NCBI GenBank assembly: GCA_014360395.1
Contig: JACIXM010000431.1
Coordinates: 1 to 17,617 of the forward strand
Source of the DNA: Actinotalea sp.
GTDB lineage: Bacteria > Actinomycetota > Actinomycetes > Actinomycetales > Cellulomonadaceae
DNA length: 17,617 nt
Direction of reading: 5' to 3'
The notes under the pieces were generated by a model that was not told where the DNA came from, ran no database searches, and saw only the letters and a list, made by a program, of their open reading frames with translations. How positions within the stretch are numbered: position 1 is the first letter of the stretch; every line of letters begins with the position of its first letter. A program made the position numbers and the translations under genes. Shown in pieces: positions 7,800 through 14,611 of the stretch.

Positions 7800-9970
7800 C
7801 AGGATGCCCGACCGATGTCGTGCACGAGGCCCGGGACCAGGAGGCTGCGCACGATCAGCGTGTCGATGAGCACTCCGAGCGCCACGAGGAAGGCGAGCTG
7901 GACGAGGAAGAGCAGCGGGAGGACAGCCAGGGCGCTGAAGGTCGCCGCCAGGACCACACCCGCGCTCGTGATGACGCCGCCGGTCACGGTCAGGCCGCGC
8001 CGCGTCCCCTCGCGCGTCCCGTGCCGCAGCGACTCCTCCCGCACGCGGGTCATGAGGAAGATCGAGTAGTCGATGCCCAGCGCGACGAGGAACACGAACG
8101 CGTACAGCGGGACGACCGGGTCCGCCCCGGGGAACCCGAAGACGTCGTTGAAGAAGACCGCCGCGATGCCGAGCGTCGCGCCGAGGCTGAGGAGGTTCGC
8201 CCCCAGCAGCAGGACCGGCGCCACGACGGAGCGGAGCAGCCCGATGAGGACGACGAGGATGACGACCAGGACCGTCGGGACGATGACCTGCAGGTCCCTG
8301 ACGCTCGTCTCCTGCGTGTCCAGCCGCTGGGCCGCGGCGCCGCCGACCACCGTCTCCGGCGAGACCTCGTCCAGGGCGGTGCGGAGGTCAGCGACCACCT
8401 CCACGGCCTCCTGGGTCTCCGAGCCGGCGGCCGTGACCGCCTGGACCTGGACGACCCCGGCGACCACGACCGGCGCGGCGTCGGGCGCCGGCGGCGTCCC
8501 GGGCGGTCCCGACGCCTCGAGGACGGGGGCGGCCGAGTCGACGCCGTCGGTGGCGAGGACCGCCTCCAGCACGACGTCGAGGTCCTCCTCGGGGGCGAAG
8601 ATCTGCACGGGCTGGACCTGACCGGCGGGGAAGTGCTGGGCGACGACCTCCTGACCGGCGACCGACTCGACCTCGGTGAGGAAGATGTCCGTCTCGCTGG
8701 TCCCGTTCGCCTGGAGCTGCGGCACGAACGCGGTCGCCCCGAGCAGGACGACGGCGGTGGTGACCCACACCAGCCGCGGCCGACGGCCGACGAGTCGCGA
8801 GACCCGTCCCCACACACCGTTGCGGGCCTCGACCTCGGCGAGCGTCTCGGGCGCGTCCGCGTCGCGACCCTCCGTGGGGCGAGGCACACGGGGCCAGAAG
8901 ATCAGGCGGGCGAACCGGTTGCCGCCCAGCAGGAGCAGGGCCGGCAGGAGCGTCAGCGCGGCGAGGAAGGCCGCCACGATGCCGATGGCTGCGACCGGGC
9001 CGAGGCTGGAGTTCGACGACAGGTCGGACAGCAGCAGGGTGAGCAGGCCCGCGATCACGGTGCCGGCACTGGCCGCGATCGGCTCGATGGAGGCGCGGAG
9101 CGCACGCCGCATGGCGGTGAAGGGCGAGGCGACGCGGGCGAGCTCCTCGCGGTACCGGGCCACGATGAGCAGCGAGTAGTCGGTCGCCGCGCCCACCACG
9201 AGGATGAAGAGGATGCCCTGGCTCTGCCCGTTGAGGACGAGGACGCCCGCCGCTGCGAGCTCGTAGACCAGGAGCCCGGCCGCCGCGAGGGCGAAGACGG
9301 AGGTGAACAGCACCGTGAAGGGCAGGCTCGGCGAGCGGTAGACGAGCACGAGGATGACGAAGACGACCACGAGAGCGACGACGAGCAGGATCCCGTCGAT
9401 GCCGCCGAAGGCCTCGACGAGGTCCGCCACGGCGCCGGCCGGACCGGTGACCCAGCCCTGCAGGCCCACCCCCTCGAGCTCGGTGGTGGCTTCCCGCAGG
9501 ACGGTGACGACCTCGTTGAGGACGCGCTCCTCGCCCACCGTCTCCTGGATGGCGTCGGCGTCGAGGGACAGCGCCAGGAGGACCGCCTCGCCGTCCTCGG
9601 AGGGCACCGGGAACACGGGCGCGAGGAGGACGTCCTCGATCGTGCTGCCCTCACCGATCCCGAGCGCCGGTATCTCCTCGGCGAAGTCCTGGGCCGCCCC
9701 CAGCTGCTCGGGCGTCAGCGCGCCCTCAGCCTGCAGGACGATGATGGCGGGCAGGGTGTCCTGGTCGGAGAAGCCCTCCGCCAGCTCGGCCGCGCGGGTC
9801 GACTCCGCACTGCGGGGCAGGAACGCGGCGGTGTCGTTCTCCTGCACCTCCGACAGCTGTCCGATGGACTGGCCGCCGACCCCGGCGAGGGTCAACCAGA
9901 CGAGCAGGACACCCAGGACGGCCATCCCGCGCACGACTCCGCGGCGGCGGCCCGACGAATCACTCAGCAT
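7712..9970 (-). CDS. MMPL-family (RND-type) membrane transporter
   Basis: From ATG 9970 the product has 752 residues with the twofold MMPL architecture. TM1 is at about 15-33, a large outside domain follows to about 190, then five helices. The second half repeats this, with TM7 at about 400-416, an outside domain to about 560, and five more helices. Both halves carry the Asp-Tyr pair of MMPL proton relays: GAATDYSLLIVARYREE (D264/Y265) and LGIDYSIFLMTRVREE (D634/Y635). Such proteins export lipids or hydrophobic compounds using the proton gradient; the cargo here is unknown. ATG 9982, four codons upstream and in frame, is an alternative start; neither has a visible ribosome site. The start codon lies inside a 16-bp palindrome shared with the divergent marR gene, which implies MarR control. 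The hydrophilic C-tail ends in the region overlapped by the Gfo/Idh gene. Confidence 0.93.
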   Translation of the reverse strand: MLSDSSGRRRGVVRGMAVLGVLLVWLTLAGVGGQSIGQLSEVQENDTAAFLPRSAESTRAAELAEGFSDQDTLPAIIVLQAEGALTPEQLGAAQDFAEEIPALGIGEGSTIEDVLLAPVFPVPSEDGEAVLLALSLDADAIQETVGEERVLNEVVTVLREATTELEGVGLQGWVTGPAGAVADLVEAFGGIDGILLVVALVVVFVILVLVYRSPSLPFTVLFTSVFALAAAGLLVYELAAAGVLVLNGQSQGILFILVVGAATDYSLLIVARYREELARVASPFTAMRRALRASIEPIAASAGTVIAGLLTLLLSDLSSNSSLGPVAAIGIVAAFLAALTLLPALLLLGGNRFARLIFWPRVPRPTEGRDADAPETLAEVEARNGVWGRVSRLVGRRPRLVWVTTAVVLLGATAFVPQLQANGTSETDIFLTEVESVAGQEVVAQHFPAGQVQPVQIFAPEEDLDVVLEAVLATDGVDSAAPVLEASGPPGTPPAPDAAPVVVAGVVQVQAVTAAGSETQEAVEVVADLRTALDEVSPETVVGGAAAQRLDTQETSVRDLQVIVPTVLVVILVVLIGLLRSVVAPVLLLGANLLSLGATLGIAAVFFNDVFGFPGADPVVPLYAFVFLVALGIDYSIFLMTRVREESLRHGTREGTRRGLTVTGGVITSAGVVLAATFSALAVLPLLFLVQLAFLVALGVLIDTLIVRSLLVPGLVHDIGRASWWPWQRRVPADDTPTSTHPEAEREPVPTR

Positions 9971-9977
9971 GCTGAGT
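9962..9977. promoter_or_regulatory. perfect 16-bp palindrome, probable MarR operator
   Basis: ACTCAGCATGCTGAGT is a perfect inverted repeat centred between 9969 and 9970. It covers the MMPL start codon on the minus strand (ATG 9970-9968) and the divergent control region. MarR dimers typically bind palindromes of about this length. The next gene on the other strand is a marR. A GATACT hexamer on the minus strand overlaps the palindrome edge, so binding would block MMPL expression. No operator experiment is known to me. Confidence 0.7.
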
Positions 9978-10050
9978 ATCATGAGGCCGACTAGCCTCGA
10001 CGAACAAACAAGGCCCTCTGGGCTCGTTCTCAGGAAGGCGTCCGCCCCCG

Positions 10051-10080
10051 CGGCAGGAGGTGACGCGGCAGGAGGTGACA
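10051..10080 (+). repeat. 15-nt tandem duplication of the marR ribosome site
   Basis: CGGCAGGAGGTGACG (10051-10065) is followed directly by CGGCAGGAGGTGACA (10066-10080), so AGGAGG appears twice before the marR ATG. The second copy is only 4 nt from the ATG; the first lies 19 nt from it. The duplication is a multiple of three and would read AAGGD twice if translation began farther upstream. Confidence 0.75.
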
Positions 10081-10598
10081 TGGAGCGCACCGGCCACTGG
10101 CCGACGGGTCGCCTGCTGTCCGCTGTCGCGCGCCGCATCGAGCGGGAGTGGAACATCCATCTGGACGCGTGGGACCTCAACCACGCGAGCCTGCCCGTGC
10201 TCTTCCACCTGGCGCGAGGGCCGCACTCCCAGCGCGACCTCGCACGGGCCAACGGCGTGACCGAGCAGACGATGAGCCGGATCCTGGCCCGCCTGGAACG
10301 GTCCGGCTACATCGAGCGGCAGCAGGACCCGACGGACCGACGGCGCCGCGACGTCGCGCTGACCCCGGCCGGTCGTGCGGTGATGCTCGAGGCCGGCGAC
10401 CCCCGTCCCGCCGAGGCGATGAGCGTGCGCGGCCTGGAGCCCGACCAGGTCGAGCAGCTCCGGGAGCTGCTCAGCCTGATGCTGGCGGCCCATCCCCACG
10501 AGGAGGGCTGGGAGGACCCGTCCGCCCCGGTGCGCGACGACGTCCCCAGCCCGACGGCCGGCGAGCGGTCCGGGCGCGCGAGTGACCGCCCGCGCTGA
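10080..10598 (+). CDS. MarR-family transcriptional regulator
   Basis: This encodes 172 residues with the MarR winged-helix layout. An N-terminal dimer helix comes first ([17 protein letters not shown]), then [49 protein letters not shown] with the recognition helix. The wing [17 protein letters not shown] carries the family's D-x-R pattern. A C-terminal dimer helix ([14 protein letters not shown]) and a polar tail end the protein. I chose the ATG at 10080 because AGGAGG precedes it. Two upstream in-frame ATGs (9969 and 9981) would add about 35 residues and begin inside the palindrome, so they are less likely. It is divergent from the MMPL gene, and such pairs usually form a repressor/efflux unit that responds to a small ligand. 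The stop is 14 nt before lipB, but lipB has its own promoter. Confidence 0.92.
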   Translation: MERTGHWPTGRLLSAVARRIEREWNIHLDAWDLNHASLPVLFHLARGPHSQRDLARANGVTEQTMSRILARLERSGYIERQQDPTDRRRRDVALTPAGRAVMLEAGDPRPAEAMSVRGLEPDQVEQLRELLSLMLAAHPHEEGWEDPSAPVRDDVPSPTAGERSGRASDRPR

Positions 10599-10600
10599 CG

Positions 10601-10606
10601 TACGGT
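10601..10606 (+). promoter_or_regulatory. -10 hexamer, probably leaderless (lipB)
   Basis: TACGGT begins 3 nt after the marR stop and ends 6 nt before the lipB GTG at 10613. This places the transcription start on the GTG. No Shine-Dalgarno sequence is present in the 14-nt gap, so lipB need not depend on marR transcription. Confidence 0.6.
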
Positions 10607-10612
10607 GACGGG

Positions 10613-11368
10613 GTGCCCGACGTCGACTCCGCCGCCCCCGTGCCGACGCTCGACGGCGACCACCTGGAGGTCGACGGCCTCCTGATGGTCGACCTCGGCG
10701 TGGGACGGAGCCACCGTCCCTACGAGCCGACGTGGGCGCTGCAGCGCGGGCTGCACGCGCAGGTCGTCGAGGGCACCCGTCGGGACACCGTGCTGCTGCT
10801 CGAGCACGAGTCCGTCTACACGGCGGGCAAGCGGACGGCCTCCTGGGACCGGCCCGTCGACGGGACGCCTGTCGTCGACGTCGACCGTGGCGGGAAGATC
10901 ACCTGGCACGGCCCCGGCCAGGTGGTCGCGTACCCGCTCGTGCGCCTGCGCGAGCCGGTCGACGTCGTCGCGTACGTGCGGGCGCTCGAGAGCGCCGTGA
11001 TCGCCGTCTGCGACCGGCTCGGGGTGACCGCCGGACGGGTCGAGGGTCGCAGCGGCGTGTGGGTCGCCGCGGACGCACCCGAGTCGGTGCCGTCGGGGAC
11101 GCCGCCGCGCCGGGACCGGAAGGTCTGCGCGATCGGCGTCCGCGTCGCCCGCGGCGTGACCATGCACGGGCTGGCCCTCAACTGCGACCCCGACCTCAGT
11201 GCGTTCGGCCGGATCGTGCCGTGCGGGATCGACGACGCGGACGTGACGTCCCTGTCCGCCGAGCTCGGCCGGGACGTCACCACGACCGACGTCCTGCCGC
11301 TGCTGCGCGAGGAGCTCTCGACCGCCCTCGCCCCGTTGCGGTCCGAGGATGCCCGTACCGGCTCCTGA
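10613..11368 (+). CDS. lipB: lipoyl (octanoyl) transferase
   Basis: This encodes 251 residues. LipB moves the octanoyl group from acyl carrier protein to the lysine of lipoyl domains, forming a thioester intermediate. Visible family motifs: [15 protein letters not shown] (61-75), [18 protein letters not shown] (92-109), the catalytic lysine K170 in [22 protein letters not shown] (184-195), and the catalytic cysteine C204 in IVPCGI followed by VTSL. The GTG start is set by the -10 box 6 nt upstream. A loop between VWV and the catalytic lysine (about 152-168, rich in Pro, Ser and Arg) is longer than I expect for the family. The adjacent lipA completes the two-step pathway, and its protein substrate sucB is encoded upstream in the same window. 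Confidence 0.96.
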   Translation: MPDVDSAAPVPTLDGDHLEVDGLLMVDLGVGRSHRPYEPTWALQRGLHAQVVEGTRRDTVLLLEHESVYTAGKRTASWDRPVDGTPVVDVDRGGKITWHGPGQVVAYPLVRLREPVDVVAYVRALESAVIAVCDRLGVTAGRVEGRSGVWVAADAPESVPSGTPPRRDRKVCAIGVRVARGVTMHGLALNCDPDLSAFGRIVPCGIDDADVTSLSAELGRDVTTTDVLPLLREELSTALAPLRSEDARTGS

Positions 11369-11401
11369 GCGTCCCCTGGCCGGCCCGCCGGCGCCGCTGA
11401 G

Positions 11402-11414
11402 GTCGTCGGACGAC
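11402..11414 (+). promoter_or_regulatory. short inverted repeat before the lipA -10 box
   Basis: GTCGTC-G-GACGAC forms a 6-bp inverted repeat that ends 5 nt before the TACAGT hexamer of lipA, in the spacer between the -10 and the expected -35. It may be a regulator half-site pair or chance in GC-rich DNA. Confidence 0.25.
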
Positions 11415-11419
11415 TGACG

Positions 11420-11425
11420 TACAGT
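11420..11425 (+). promoter_or_regulatory. -10 hexamer, probably leaderless (lipA)
   Basis: TACAGT ends 7 nt before GTG 11433. An in-frame GTG at 11424 falls inside this hexamer, so it could not be on the mRNA made from this promoter. This decides the lipA start. Confidence 0.6.
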
Positions 11426-11432
11426 GGACCGC

Positions 11433-12434
11433 GTGACGATCGCACCCGAGGGCCGCCGCATGCTCCGCGTCGAGGCGCGCAACGCCGAGACGCCGATCGA
11501 GAAGAAGCCCGAGTGGATCCGGACGCGGGCCACGATGGGCCCGGAGTACACCGAGCTGAAGAAGCTCGTCCAGGGCGAGAAGCTCCACACGGTGTGCGAG
11601 GAAGCCGGCTGTCCCAACATCTTCGAGTGCTGGGAGGACCGGGAGGCGACGTTCCTCATCGGTGGCGACCAGTGCACCCGGCGGTGCGACTTCTGCCAGA
11701 TCGACACCGGCAAGCCCGCCGACTTCGACCGGGACGAGCCGCGGCGGGTCGCGGAGTCGGTCCGCTCGATGGGCCTGCGGTACTCGACCGTGACGGGGGT
11801 GGCCCGCGACGACCTGCCCGACGGCGGGGCGTGGCTGTACGCGGAGACCGTCCGCCAGATCCACGCCCTCAACCCGGGGACGGGGGTCGAGCTCCTCATC
11901 CCCGACTTCAACGCCAGGCCGGACCAGCTCGCCGAGGTGTTCTCCTCCCGGCCCGAGGTCCTGGCGCACAACGTCGAGACCGTGCCCCGGATCTTCAAGC
12001 AGATCCGCCCGGCCTTCCGCTACGACCGGTCGCTGTCGGTCATCCGGTCCGCGCGTGAGGACGGGTTCGTCACGAAGTCCAACCTCATCCTCGGGATGGG
12101 CGAGACCTACGACGAGGTGGTCGCGGCGCTGCACGACCTGCACGACGCCGGGTGCGACCTGCTGACGATCACCCAGTACCTGCGGCCCTCGGTCCGGCAC
12201 CACCCCGTCGAGCGGTGGGTCAAGCCGGAGGAGTTCGTGGCCCTGTCGGAGGAGGCCGAGCGGATCGGCTTCCTCGGCGTCATGTCGGGCCCGCTGGTGC
12301 GGTCCTCCTACCGCGCCGGCCGGCTGTGGGCCCAGGCCATGACCCGCCGCGGGCAGGAGATCCCCGCGGCCCTGGCGCACCTGGCCACCCCCGGCACCGC
12401 CCGCCAGGAGGCCGCCAGCCTGCTGCGCCGCTGA
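11433..12434 (+). CDS. lipA: lipoyl synthase (radical SAM)
   Basis: This encodes 333 residues. LipA inserts two sulfurs into the protein-bound octanoyl chain, using one 4Fe-4S cluster for S-adenosylmethionine cleavage and a second that is sacrificed as the sulfur source. Auxiliary cluster ligands are C55, C60 and C66 (CEEAGC then FEC). The radical-SAM cluster ligands are C81, C85 and C88 (CTRRCDFC). The C-terminal RSSYRAG (R290, S291, S292) supplies the serine ligand of the auxiliary cluster. Other marks are [32 protein letters not shown] and [11 protein letters not shown] use GTG 11433, giving [11 protein letters not shown] at the N-terminus, because the TACAGT box overlaps the alternative GTG 11424. 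It follows lipB by 64 nt and converges on the HdeD-like gene. Confidence 0.97.
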   Translation: MTIAPEGRRMLRVEARNAETPIEKKPEWIRTRATMGPEYTELKKLVQGEKLHTVCEEAGCPNIFECWEDREATFLIGGDQCTRRCDFCQIDTGKPADFDRDEPRRVAESVRSMGLRYSTVTGVARDDLPDGGAWLYAETVRQIHALNPGTGVELLIPDFNARPDQLAEVFSSRPEVLAHNVETVPRIFKQIRPAFRYDRSLSVIRSAREDGFVTKSNLILGMGETYDEVVAALHDLHDAGCDLLTITQYLRPSVRHHPVERWVKPEEFVALSEEAERIGFLGVMSGPLVRSSYRAGRLWAQAMTRRGQEIPAALAHLATPGTARQEAASLLRR

Positions 12435-12437
12435 CCG

Positions 12438-12461
12438 GCTCGTGCGGCGCGCCCGACGAGC
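12438..12461. terminator. hairpin between convergent lipA and hdeD-like gene
   Basis: GCTCGT and ACGAGC form a 6-bp stem with partly pairable GC-rich sequence inside. It lies just after the lipA stop in the 39-nt convergent gap. There is no T tract. It may serve both directions. Confidence 0.4.
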
Positions 12462-12473
12462 GTGCTGCCCGCG

Positions 12474-13040
12474 TCAGACGGTCGCGCGCGACGCCGACGG
12501 CACGACGGTGTCGACCTCGCGCAGGCGAGGGCGCCCCAGGAGCATCATGGCGACGCCGTCCGAGATCGCCTCGATGCCGAGGAGGATCCCGAGCAGCGTG
12601 AGGGACGCCTCCACCGGGTTGAGCAGCACGAGCAGGCCGAGACCGACGGAGACCAGACCGCTCAGCACGAGGGCCCACCGGTACTCCCGGGACCCCGCCG
12701 CGGCCACCAGCCGCACCACGCCGCCGACGAGGAACAGGGACCCGGCCACGAGCGTCAGGCTCACCGCCGCGACCAGCGGGTTGCGCAGCATGACGACACC
12801 GAGCACGAGCAGCAGCGCACCCGTCAGCGCCCCCACCCAGAAGCCGCCCTGGCGGATCCGCACCACGGCCGAGACGAGAGCCGTGATCCCGGCGATCACC
12901 GCCGTCCATCCCAGGAACAGCACGGACACCGCCGTCGCCAGGGCGACGTGCCCCAGCACGGCCACCCCGCCGATCACCAGCACCAGTCCCAGGACGACGT
13001 CCCAGCCGGTCCGGCGACGCTCCACCACCACTGCAGTCAT
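12474..13040 (-). CDS. HdeD/DUF308-family membrane protein
   Basis: This encodes 188 residues, mostly six hydrophobic helices in three hairpins: about 13-32, 36-58, 67-85, 88-114, 121-141 and 144-168. Each hairpin repeats a similar pattern: a Gly-rich helix with LG(L/V) ending in a short N-P or similar turn (LRNPLVAAVSL, LLNPVEASLTLLGILLG). This is the signature of the HdeD/DUF308 fold, named after an E. coli acid-resistance protein. In actinobacteria its role is unknown. The ATG follows GAGGAGG on the minus strand (about 13045-13051), a strong ribosome site. It is divergent from the 378-residue membrane protein gene across 119 nt. An acid or envelope stress role is only a family-based guess. 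Confidence 0.85.
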   Translation of the reverse strand: MTAVVVERRRTGWDVVLGLVLVIGGVAVLGHVALATAVSVLFLGWTAVIAGITALVSAVVRIRQGGFWVGALTGALLLVLGVVMLRNPLVAAVSLTLVAGSLFLVGGVVRLVAAAGSREYRWALVLSGLVSVGLGLLVLLNPVEASLTLLGILLGIEAISDGVAMMLLGRPRLREVDTVVPSASRATV

Positions 13041-13147
13041 GACTGCCTCCTCTCAGGCACCGGTCCACCCGGCAGCCGTCACAGTGCCGCCGGACGCGAG
13101 CCGCGGCATCACCCCCGGCGGGTGAGGCCGCCGAGGGCCCGGGCCGG

Positions 13148-13153
13148 GACCGT
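13148..13153 (+). promoter_or_regulatory. near-match -10 hexamer before the 378-residue gene
   Basis: GACCGT ends exactly 6 nt before GTG 13160, the spacing seen at the leaderless genes here. The first base is G rather than T. The only support is this spacing and the absence of a Shine-Dalgarno sequence. Confidence 0.3.
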
Positions 13154-13159
13154 CGTGCC

Positions 13160-14296
13160 GTGGACATCCCGACCTCCCGCCTGCGTCACGCCGCTGCCTG
13201 GACCCTGGCCCTGCTCCTCCTGCTGCTCGTCCCCGTCACGGCCGTGGCCGTCTGGGTCCGTGCCCTGGTGCTGGACACGGAGGCCTTCGTCGGGACCGTG
13301 GGGCCGGTGATCGAGGAACCCGCGGTCCGGACGGCGCTCGCCGACGCGGCGGCGGACCGGGCCGCCGCCGCCGTCCAGCTGCGCCTCTCGACCGAGCTCC
13401 CACCCGAGCTGCGTCCCCTCGCACCGGCTCTCGCCGGCCAGGTCGAGCCCGTCGTCCAGCGTCAGGCGATCCGGGTCCTGCAGGCGCCGGTCACCGCGCG
13501 GGTGTGGGAGAGGGCCGTCACCCTGGCGCACGGCGGGCTCGTCCGGGTGCTCGAGGGCGACGGCCGGATCAGCTCGGTGGTCGAAGACGGCGTCGTCGTC
13601 GACGTCTCGGGCGTGGCCGGGGAGCTCGCAGCCGCGCTGGACGCGCGAGGCATCCGGGTGCAGGAACGCGTCGCGGAGGTGACCGCGGGCGATGGAGAGC
13701 TGCGGATCGTGCTCGTCGACGGCGACACGCTCGCCCAGGTGCGCGGCGCAGCAGCCCTCCTCGACACGATGGCCGGCGTCCTGCCGTGGGTGAGCGTCGC
13801 CGTCGCGGTGGCCGCAGCGGCGCTCCTCCCCCAGCGCGCGCCGGCGCTCCTGCTGGTCGGGGTCGGTGGGGGGCCCGCGGTCCTCCTGCTGCTGCTGGCC
13901 CTGGGTCATGGCGTGTATCTCGACCGCCTGCCGGACGACGCGACGACCCGTGCCGCCGGCGCAGCGCTCGCGGAGCTGCTGCTGCAGGACCTGCGCACGA
14001 CGGGCCGCATCCTTCTCGCCACCGCGACCCTCGCCGCTGCGGGGGCGTGGCTCGTCGTGGGAAGGCACCCGCGGGCGCGGGCGGTGCGGTCAGCGGCACG
14101 AGCGCTGTGGCAGCACGCGTCCCCGTGGTCCGCCACGGCGGGCGGCGCACTGCTCGTCGGTGCCGCAGGCGGGCTCCTGCTGGTGGACGTGCTCAGCCCG
14201 GCCGTCGCCGCACTGCTCGTGCTGGTCACCGCCGCGGGCATCACGTTCGTGGCGCTCGGCAGGGGCGCCCGGGGTCGGACCACCCTCGACGAGTGA
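13160..14296 (+). CDS. multi-pass membrane protein with large outside domain, function unknown
   Basis: This encodes 378 residues. The N-terminus has one membrane helix (about 12-34) followed by VWVRALVLDTEAFVGTVGPVIEEPAVRTALAD. I recognise that segment as typical of a family of actinobacterial membrane proteins usually annotated as hypothetical. A helical, Ala-rich outside domain (about 35-203) contains predicted amphipathic helices and short strands (ISSVVEDGVVVDVS, ELRIVLVDGD). Four or five helices follow: about 204-223, 228-250, 283-301, 325-345 and 347-367. I see no catalytic or metal-binding motif and assign no function. The start is a GTG without a ribosome site. The gene is followed after 34 nt by the LapA-like gene on the same strand. 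A long antisense frame over it is a GC artefact. Confidence 0.8.
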   Translation: MDIPTSRLRHAAAWTLALLLLLLVPVTAVAVWVRALVLDTEAFVGTVGPVIEEPAVRTALADAAADRAAAAVQLRLSTELPPELRPLAPALAGQVEPVVQRQAIRVLQAPVTARVWERAVTLAHGGLVRVLEGDGRISSVVEDGVVVDVSGVAGELAAALDARGIRVQERVAEVTAGDGELRIVLVDGDTLAQVRGAAALLDTMAGVLPWVSVAVAVAAAALLPQRAPALLLVGVGGGPAVLLLLLALGHGVYLDRLPDDATTRAAGAALAELLLQDLRTTGRILLATATLAAAGAWLVVGRHPRARAVRSAARALWQHASPWSATAGGALLVGAAGGLLLVDVLSPAVAALLVLVTAAGITFVALGRGARGRTTLDE

Positions 14297-14318
14297 GGAC
14301 GCAGTCGTCGCCCGGTGG

Positions 14319-14324
14319 GACAGT
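14319..14324 (+). promoter_or_regulatory. near-match -10 hexamer before the lapA-like gene
   Basis: GACAGT ends 6 nt before ATG 14331. It differs from TANNNT only in the first base. No Shine-Dalgarno sequence precedes the ATG, so a leaderless transcript is plausible even though the upstream gene is close. Confidence 0.4.
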
Positions 14325-14330
14325 GGCACC

Positions 14331-14558
14331 ATGACCAGCCCCACCGCTCCGGCCCGCCGCTCCGTCACGAGCCGCCAGGTGCTCGCACTCGTCGTCGCCG
14401 CGGTCGTCGTCGTCTTCATCGCGCAGAACCGGGCCGAGACCCAGATCGCCTTCCTCGGTCTCACCGTCGTCCTGCCGCTGTGGCTGGTGCTGACGCTCGT
14501 CACGGCGCTCGGCGCCGCGGTCGGCTGGCTCCTGGCGTCCCGACGACGTCGGCGCTGA
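14331..14558 (+). CDS. LapA-like (DUF1049) small membrane protein
   Basis: This encodes 75 residues. A short polar N-terminus (MTSPTAPARRSVTSRQ) leads into helix 1 (about 17-32). Next comes the family turn FIAQNRAETQIAFLGLTVVLPLWL, where the QN and the F-G segment are typical of LapA/DUF1049 proteins. Helix 2 (about 46-70) ends in a basic RRRRR tail, placing the tail in the cytoplasm. In E. coli LapA works with LapB in lipopolysaccharide control; actinobacteria lack lipopolysaccharide, so the role here is unknown. I start at ATG 14331 because of the near-consensus -10 at 6 nt. It lies 53 nt before the DUF4191 gene. Confidence 0.85.
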   Translation: MTSPTAPARRSVTSRQVLALVVAAVVVVFIAQNRAETQIAFLGLTVVLPLWLVLTLVTALGAAVGWLLASRRRRR

Positions 14559-14597
14559 GCGCGGTCCCGCCGCGACGAGGCCCGGCCCCGCGGCCAG

Positions 14598-14603
14598 TAG
14601 ACT
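14598..14603 (+). promoter_or_regulatory. -10 hexamer, leaderless or near-leaderless (DUF4191 gene)
   Basis: TAGACT ends 8 nt before ATG 14612. This puts the predicted transcription start about 2 nt before the ATG. There is no room for a ribosome site on such an mRNA. Confidence 0.55.
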
Positions 14604-14611
14604 GGCGCGCC

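Noticed and set aside
5463..8069. An 868-codon plus-strand frame over the kinase-like and Gfo/Idh genes
   Set aside because: It crosses two oppositely oriented genes and their gap, and is low complexity. The Gfo/Idh motifs on the minus strand are decisive.
7748..9994. A 748-codon open frame antisense to the MMPL gene
   Set aside because: The MMPL gene has clear helices and Asp-Tyr motifs. The antisense product is a charged Asp/Arg/Glu/Gly string with no domain.
10307..11998. A 563-codon antisense frame over marR, lipB and lipA
   Set aside because: It spans three well-supported plus-strand genes with catalytic motifs intact and shows no recognisable protein features.
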